NCBI GenBank assembly: GCA_027886185.1
Contig: WOAB01000319.1
Location: 1,364,001-1,428,000 of the forward strand
Reading direction: 5' to 3'
DNA from: Rheum nobile
Taxonomy: Eukaryota; Streptophyta; Magnoliopsida; Caryophyllales; Polygonaceae
Length of the DNA stretch: 64,000 nucleotides
Positions 57,488-64,000 of this stretch are shown here, piece after piece. A program made the position numbers and the translations under genes. The notes under the pieces were generated by a model. That model was not told the origin of the DNA and did not search any database. It worked only from the letters and a program-made list of their open reading frames with translations. The first letter of the stretch is position 1; every line of letters starts with the position of its first letter.

Positions 57488-58889
57488 TGACGGACGGGTT
57501 TTTAGTCGTCTTAAACCCGGTCAAAATAAAACCTAACAAACCTAAACAAGTAGTAGAGACAAGCAAGGGTCGAATCCCATAGGGAGGAAGTGATCTTTCT
57601 AAGTGTTGATTAGCATGCAAAAGACGTGTAACCGACAAGTAACAGGGGGGTTTTTGTATGATCGCAGAGTAACAAGGATGCAAGCTTTAGAGAAAGAATA
57701 AGTATGATGGGTGGAAGTATTCCACTAGACAAATATCCACACTGCAGATAAAACTGGTTGATCACTGATAACTATTGTTCCAAGTTCTTTTCACAATCTT
57801 ATAGTCGTTCTCATCCTGATCGTAATTAACTACCAATTCAGACAGTTGTTGATAGTACTTACCACAATATCAATAGAAGAAAACCTTACTATCAATAAAG
57901 CAATAGCATTCAAACAAGGATATATGATACATGCAAATAGAAGAAAACCTTACTACTTAACATGCAAATAACTCTCTCACACAATTGCACACTCGTATTC
58001 CACTATATGTAACAATTGTGTTTGCTACTAGATATGCACTCGCATTCCTCTATATGCAAATCCTAACACTATGATAAATATCGATAAACCTAGTTAGCAA
58101 CTCTAGATAAATCAACACAAACCAATAGACAATATGCTCAAGAGAATTAAACCAACTTAATAAGATATAGAACAAGGAATAGAAATCTCACAACCAATCC
58201 ATTGCAATGCTTCAATCGTCTAGCGAAACAAACGTGTTTAGTTCTCCATGGGTTAAAACCCTAGAGGTAGAATGAAAAACGAGTCTCCTATCTAAGACCT
58301 GGAAAGGATCTTAAATAGGCTAACGAAATAAACTTGACCTACAAAAATAATAAAGGAAACAAGATAATAGAACTAGAAAATCCGAAATTGCAAAATAGGA
58401 AATAATATCTCGCTGGCCGCGAGGCGTTAACAAGTCCACCGCGGGGCGGCGGCTTCCACCGCGAGGCGGCGGCTTCCACCGCGGGGCGTCAGTTCCTTCT
58501 CTGAGATCCACCGCCGGGTCGCGGTGGCTTCTGGCGCGGGGCGTCAACGATGTCTTCTTCAGCTTATGTGACACTTCCGTAAAAATGCCATAACTTTTGA
58601 TTCTCAACTCAGATTGCGCTCATATTTTGAGGACTTGCAGTAGACTTCAAGATATAACTCCTAGAATTGGAATCACTTCATTTGGACATCTGAGTAGAGA
58701 GAACGAACCATTTGAATTCAGCATATTGTTCTTCTACTCTTCAATACACTTCAAACCTCTATAAATCCCATGATTTCTTCACTTCTCCACTCTAACTCCA
58801 TAATCCACGATTGTGCTCTAAATCCATCCAAACGGCGTCTCAAATCTGATAATAACCCCCAGATATGCACTACAAAATAGCACTGATCA
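57488..58889 (-). mobile_element. Solo LTR of the Athila-type family
   Basis: The minus reading starts TGATCAGTGC and ends GTCCGTCA, 1402 bp. It is flanked by perfect CCCAC duplications (57483-57487 and 58890-58894). It aligns with the 5' LTR at 23860-25083 through most of its length. It carries an extra segment (about 58575-58740) missing from that copy. The GC-rich motif cluster is at 58418-58545. Internal region lost by LTR-LTR recombination. Confidence 0.93.
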
Positions 58890-58894
58890 CCCAC

Positions 58895-60539
58895 TATATT
58901 ATATTATTAAACATACATATTTCATGGTCCATCTATATATATATATTAAAGCTTTTAAATACTTATCAACTATAATTTTGCTATTTGTTACCGGATTTAA
59001 TTTGTAGTTTATAATGTGGTTTGTTAGCATTATCTCCTCAAAACTAAATTAAAGTTTTTTTTTTCAAAACTCTTAACAAACTATCTTAATTATTTTTTTA
59101 TTTTTTGTGCTTTTTATTAAAAATCTATAAATGCTGCTATTTATTGAATAAATTATAAATTTAAAACTCTTAACAAACTGTCTTAATTTTTATATCACGT
59201 ACAATTTCATATAGATATTTTGTTAGATTTGGAGTTCCATTTGTGATATTTATATTAAAACTGACTTTGTGAGTTTAATTAGATAAATCAATGTTGTTAT
59301 AATTGAAATAAATGTTTGATTAAACAAATAAAGTCATTAGGACTAGACTATTTAGATTTGGATTCTTTATTCTGTCGTATTTGACTCTTTAGAACAGATT
59401 TTAGATTTCGTAATTATATTTTGTTTTTCTTAAACCTAACTTAAAACAAAATATTAAATATATATTTACAATTGATTGCTACCATTACCATATCATAACA
59501 AATCTTATTTTTCTTTTACATTTTTTATTTTGAAATAATAATATATTTTTATATTATTCAATTTATGTATATGTATTTAAATATTTAATAAGCTATTTTT
59601 AATGGAAGATATTTATAATTATATTTAGCAATAACTTTTATACTAGAGATTTTTTTATGTTTATTTAGATTAAGGTTAAATTATTTTTATGTTTTGTGGA
59701 TTGTTTTGATCGTTCCTTATCATAATTGATTGTATATATTTTGATACAATTTTGTAAAACATTAACAAAAAATACTTATACTTTCATAAAATATTTATTG
59801 ATGAGCCATTATTTAATTTTTTAACAAGTTGATGTGAATTACATTGCTTTTAACTCATTTTTTAAGTTGACAGCCAATTTTTTATGTTTTATTTAAGAAC
59901 TATATATTTCCAAAATTTCAAATGTCATGTGCTTCAATTTTAATATATATTTCAAATATTCTAAAATGTAATAATAATATAAAATATTTAAAAAAACCGA
60001 AGATATCAGGTTTGTGTTTCATTTTTATTTACTTACGACATGTGCTTCAATTTTAAGAATTATTTATAAACTTCACTTCGTATTTAAGTTAGCTATTTGT
60101 GGTAAAATATTTTTTCTTAATTTTATGTTTTTAAAATAAACTAATTTTATGCCCAAAATATCACCAAATCTCCATGAGTAAACAAACAAAAAACTAACTT
60201 ATTTTTATAACAATATCCTTTAACAATTTATTTGCGTAAGTTACTTTTTTCATAAAACAACTTATTGAGAATTAATTCAAAAGATTATTGAATATATATG
60301 ACTTCGGTAATTTATTGTCCAAAAGATTTGTAAACCTGGCATTTTTTTTTATATAGTCTAAGGGAGTAAAGATAAATGATAAGGATTCATATTTAAAAAT
60401 CAAAACAATCGTATCTTTATATCAAGATCGTTGAACTATTTGTTTAATCAGCTCAGATTTGTTAGTTATGAGAATCTAAATTAATAATGAGTTCATAATC
60501 AATAAACTACAAAAATAATTATACATCTCTCCTTTTAAA
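58895..60539. other. Long AT-rich stretch, no gene seen
   Basis: About 1.6 kb without a supported frame, RNA gene or clear repeat; a (TA)n run lies at 58936. Confidence 0.55.
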
Positions 60540-60541
60540 TA

Positions 60542-61282
60542 CTCCCTCTGTCCCGAAAAGATTGTCCTAAAGGACTAAAAGCTCTTAGATTAAGGAATTT
60601 TTAAAAAGTACAATTTGCAGTTAATGCTGCTACAGTTAAATCTATGGTAAATTACCACATATCAGTTTACAACCAATAGAATCAAAGCATTAGAAGCACA
60701 CGGATCCAATTTCCAAATTTTGGAAACTTAAGACATAATTGCCCCTAAACAATCCCTGTAAACAGAGTATAAAGGGGATTACAGAGGAGTGCAGGAGAAT
60801 TTACAGAGCATTTACATTCAAAGCATTCACTGAAAATTCAGAGCAAAACAGAGAGAATAATCACTTTGCATCACTGCTTGGTGGTGTCATGGCCTCAACT
60901 TTCGACTTAAATGAAGCTCCACTTCCAGATGAGTACATTTATGATGGAGAAGAGTTCGAAGAACTCAATGGGTCAGCAGGGGACATGGAACAAGATGAAC
61001 AGACTTTTGATCTCAACCAGGAACCAGGAGATGAAGAGGGACAGTCAGAAGCAGAGCACAACACAGAGGCAACACAACATCATCAACCAACACAACATAC
61101 CATGCTCAACAGTGATAAAAAAATGCACATATTGAATGCTCTGCTTACTAGAGCTAAAGAGGGACAATTACCACAAGGTGCAATAAAGGAAGTTGCACAA
61201 GAGTTCAACATGTCAACAAGGTGCACAGGCAGACTTTGTAACACAGCCAAGAAGCAACATAATGCACACCAGAGGTACAATC
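60542..61282 (+). mobile_element. Plant mariner-like element, 5' part, interrupted
   Basis: It starts with the terminal sequence CTCCCTCTGTCCCGAAAAGA after TA (60540-60541), the same terminus as the Stowaway MITE at 5920. A transposase gene begins at 60889. The element is broken at 61282 by a Tekay-like LTR; the 3' part lies beyond the window, if it exists. Confidence 0.85.
60889..61282 (+). pseudogene. Mariner-like transposase, N-terminal part
   Basis: The start MASTFDLNEAPLPDEY is chosen over an in-frame ATG 150 bp upstream because the first 50 residues there look like leader. An acidic region (residues 10-60, with two FDLN-type motifs) precedes a helix-turn-helix block at about 82-125 (ILNALLTRAKEGQLPQGAIK, EFNMSTRCTGRLCNTAKKQ). 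This is the DNA-binding module of plant mariner-like transposases, which recognises the element ends. The DD39D catalytic domain is absent because the frame is cut by the LTR insertion after about 131 codons. Up to the cut the frame has no stops, so the copy was probably intact when hit. Confidence 0.85.
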
Positions 61283-63827
61283 TGCAACACCCCCAAATCT
61301 TAACCCATTTGGAAAGGTATTACCGCCAGTGACCTCAGTGTTCCTTACCGAGATCACCCAAGGCTTTACCGTTTAAATACAAATCATGAAATGCAATGAT
61401 ACAAAATGATAACCTTATTTATATAAAACATGAGTCCCGGGATTACATCCCAATCCCGAATAGGACAAACACAGAGTTTAAATAATTTTACAACGGAAGT
61501 CTTAAACAAAGTACATCGGAAGTCTTATAAAAGATATTACAAAAAGGGTTGTGATCGTAATGATCACCTGCCCAAGGATCTCAACCTGATTAAAAGAAAT
61601 TATTAAAACATCCAAAAACAACCGTCGTCTTCATAGTCAATCTAGTCTCCTCATATCTTCGCTCTATCTGATGTGCCGAATCGAACGGATGACACCAGCC
61701 CACATGCGGAGAACAATGTTCGTGGGTTAGTCTACTTGAATAGACTAGCAAGGGTAAAAAGCAGAGTGGTTCGAGTGATCGTAACCGTTTACTATCATTG
61801 TCCCTCGAATAATAACCGAAGGGACGATACATAACCCGGCACTTTCACGGAATAACAACAAGATGTATGCACAAGAGAAGATTTTGGAAGACTGGATCTT
61901 CACAGAAATCGACTCGAAAAGAGACTCCAAGAGATTGAGTCTTTAAGGAATTATGACAAATCTGGAACGTTTAACAGAAATACACATCAGTGATTGAAAA
62001 ACTGACTTAGATGTTTCGGTTCACGACCAACCTCATCGCTTACAGCGAATCCAGATTGGAAAGAGAACGTACTCTGATCAAAGTCGAGACGAGCTTTCCT
62101 AGCTGCACTATTTACTTAGCTGCACTACTCGCCAAAGGTATATTAATTATGTGCACTCGGGCACTTTATCTTATTTAATTCCAAAACCCATATGACATTA
62201 TAAGCTTTTAAATATCCCTCGGGAACTAAATCCCTAAGGCAGAGTTGACTCGGGAACTAAATCCCAAGAGTCGAATCGAGAACTAAATCTCGTGGGAACT
62301 AAATCCCTCAGGCGGAATCAGAAACTAAATCCTTACAACGGCACTAAAGAAGAATGGTAGGAACTAAATCCTAACCACCAGGTTATCAAGAAACGACTAG
62401 CACTCATACTGAGATACACAGTAGCGTTCCTACAAATACTCGTTCTAACTAAACAGTTACAAACGCAGCAATAACTCATATCAATGCCCTCAAGGCCAGT
62501 TAGAGATAAAATAGCGTTGTTCTAACAATATACAACCTATAATAATATCTGTATTAATTCACATATATATATATAATAGCATTGTTCTAACAGATATACA
62601 ACCTATTATAACATCATATTTTAGTTTTCCAAAATAGTTAACAAAACCGTTTCCAGATGAACACAATAATCATTCCAAATTAATTACTCAGATAAACTAC
62701 TGATAATTAATGTAAATATGGAACGATGAGCAAGAGCGAACCGCCACTTGCCTTAATCCGCAGAGTTTGAACGAAGCCTAACGACGACGGAATTCCGGGC
62801 TCGACACAGGAACAGATCTGGCACACAGATTCCTTCGAATCGACCCATAAGGAAACCCTAAGTTAGATTCGACAAACAACAATACAAAAACTACGAAAGG
62901 ACGAAAGGAATCGACGGAAATGAAACCCGAACGAATGCCTCGGAAGCCAACCACAACAACTCACGTCCACCACCTCTCGCCGGCGGGCGCCACCCAAATC
63001 ACGGTGGGCGCCGCCTTAAATGCGGCGGGCGCCGCTCATCCACGGCGGGCGCCGCTCCTTGGCCACACATCACGGCGGGCGCCGCCTCATCCACGGCGGG
63101 CGCCGTTCTCCACGGTGGGCGCCATTCCTGGCGGCGGTCGCCGTCTCCCTGGCGGCGATCGCCATCTCCGTCTCCCTGGCGGAGGTCGCCGTCGCGAACG
63201 AAAACAGAAATACGAGAGGGAAAACTCACCCTCGACGATCGGTTTGGCTCCTCTTTCGCCTTGCTTGGCTTCTAGGCATCCGAGAGCCTCCAATGCTCCT
63301 CTTGGCCACCGGAAACGACACTAAACGAGCTCCGACGATCCACTAGAGCCTTCCTGAGAGAGAGCGTTTTGAGAGCGTTTTTGAGAGACGAGAGCTTGAC
63401 AGCGCTTCCGCGTTTTTCAGCCCCTTTCACTCTCACCCAATGCTCTCTATTTATAAGCAAAAATTAGGGTTGGAAGGGAGCTTGGGTAATAACCCTTGGT
63501 TAACCAACTTGTACTTTTGCCTCATGGATAATAGCTCTTGGACAATAACCTTTGGATAAAGAATCTTGTACTATTGCCCATTAGATAACAACTCTTGGGC
63601 AATAAACTTGTACCAATCTTAACCCGCATTAACAAAAGTCGTACACGAACGAGTACGAACTTCCAAAACATCTCAGCTGTATATTATTTCACTGAGAAAA
63701 ATATTACAGAGACATAGCACATTACAGAATGTCTTAAGCTCTCAGAATTAAATCCGACGTACCAAACGGACGTTCGGAAAAAATCCATAATTCCCAAAAT
63801 AGCCTTTCAAAATTACGGGGTATCACA
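61283..63827 (-). repeat. 3' LTR of a Tekay-like element
   Basis: 2545 bp; minus reading starts TGTGATACCCC and ends GGGGGTGTTGCA. A minus-strand TATA (TATAAATAGAG) is at about 63450. It shares ACCGCCAGTGACCTCAG with the solo LTR at 15722, so both are one family or close relatives. A CGGCGGGCGCCG cluster lies at 62976-63195, downstream of the TATA and so probably in the transcribed leader. GGAACTAAATCCC is repeated five or more times at 62220-62380. The left flank is CAATC (61278-61282). Confidence 0.88.
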
Positions 63828-64000
63828 TCACCTCCCCCTTAAAAGAAGTTTCGACCCCGAAACTTAGGTCGCAAATAACTCGGGAAAACGTCTGAGCATC
63901 TTTGCTTTGGTTTCCCAAGTAACTTCCTATGTCCCAGACTTGGACCACAGAATTCGTACCGACAGTACGATCTTGTTGCGCAGTTGTTTCACACGGCGTT
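63828..64000 (-). pseudogene. Tekay-like polypurine tract and Pol C-terminus
   Basis: Adjoining the LTR, the minus strand shows the purine tract AAGGGGGAGGTGA. Farther in, a Pol C-terminal block reads LRNKIVLSVRILWSKSGT, then a stop, then EVTWETKAKMLRRFPELF. The RILW...E-TWE...FP-LF pattern is the usual end of Tekay/Del integrases. The rest lies beyond the window. Confidence 0.75.

Noticed and set aside
60739..60888. Upstream in-frame ATG of the mariner-like transposase
   Set aside because: The 50 extra residues look like translated leader; the start at 60889 gives the typical acidic N-terminus.
62920..63346. Arg/Pro/Gly-rich frames near the right end
   Set aside because: Produced by the CGGCGGGCGCCG array of the LTR; open in several frames on both strands.
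1..64000. CRISPR arrays, operons, ribosome-binding sites, tRNA or rRNA genes
   Set aside because: Content is plant nuclear DNA; the repeats lack CRISPR spacing and no tRNA or rRNA gene was recognised. A covariance-model scan was not possible here.

Overview
The window is repeat-dominated nuclear DNA of a flowering plant, most likely a eudicot. The evidence is plant Ty3-gypsy and Ty1-copia lineages, TRIMs primed by initiator-Met tRNA, Stowaway/mariner and hAT MITE ends, and one intronless plant glyoxal-oxidase gene. I cannot name the species. The GLOX gene at 49765-51396 is the only host gene that looks intact; almost everything else is mobile-element debris.

Layout. 0.8-4.7 kb: a Mutator-like foldback element with degenerate 9-bp target duplications, carrying about 2.9 kb of a 13-bp ATATAACYATARR minisatellite. 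5-11.9 kb: decayed copia pieces, mostly minus strand, with a Stowaway MITE. 12.6-22.4 kb: a nested block. A TRIM (duplication CGCTT) was hit by a Tat/Retand-type gypsy element (duplication GTATT). The locus was then partly duplicated in tandem and the second copy collapsed to a solo LTR. A hAT-type MITE (duplication GTCATGTG) sits in the first copy's gag and a 2.2-kb Tekay-like solo LTR (duplication CTATC) in its protease. 22.6-30.1 kb: a 3' LTR remnant, then an Athila-type element with a 1547-codon open gag-pol lacking the integrase core. 30.1-35.5 kb: a chromovirus with no 5' LTR. 35.8-38.9 kb: a second Retand-type copy cut by a minus-strand gag-only (TR-GAG-like) element, 38.9-41.4 kb.

41.4-49.5 kb: a coiled-coil ORF fragment, a possible LINE tail, two TRIM copies, a perfect 33-bp hairpin and a motif-array inverted-repeat element (GATATTCA). 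49.6-51.4 kb: GLOX. 52.07-57.02 kb: two more inverted-repeat elements whose bodies consist largely of one short motif (GTTGAACAATT; TGCACATTC), with a complete TRIM between them. 57.5-58.9 kb: an Athila-family solo LTR (duplication CCCAC). 60.5-64 kb: a mariner-like transposase gene interrupted by a Tekay-like element that runs off the window.

Three patterns deserve attention. First, at least three and probably four elements share one design: terminal inverted repeats around an array of an element-specific short motif. Second, CpG-rich near-palindromic dodecamers are repeated inside three LTR families; in the Athila element they also sit in two protein linkers and the 3' UTR. Third, the 12.6-22.4 kb block can be ordered event by event from intact target-site duplications.
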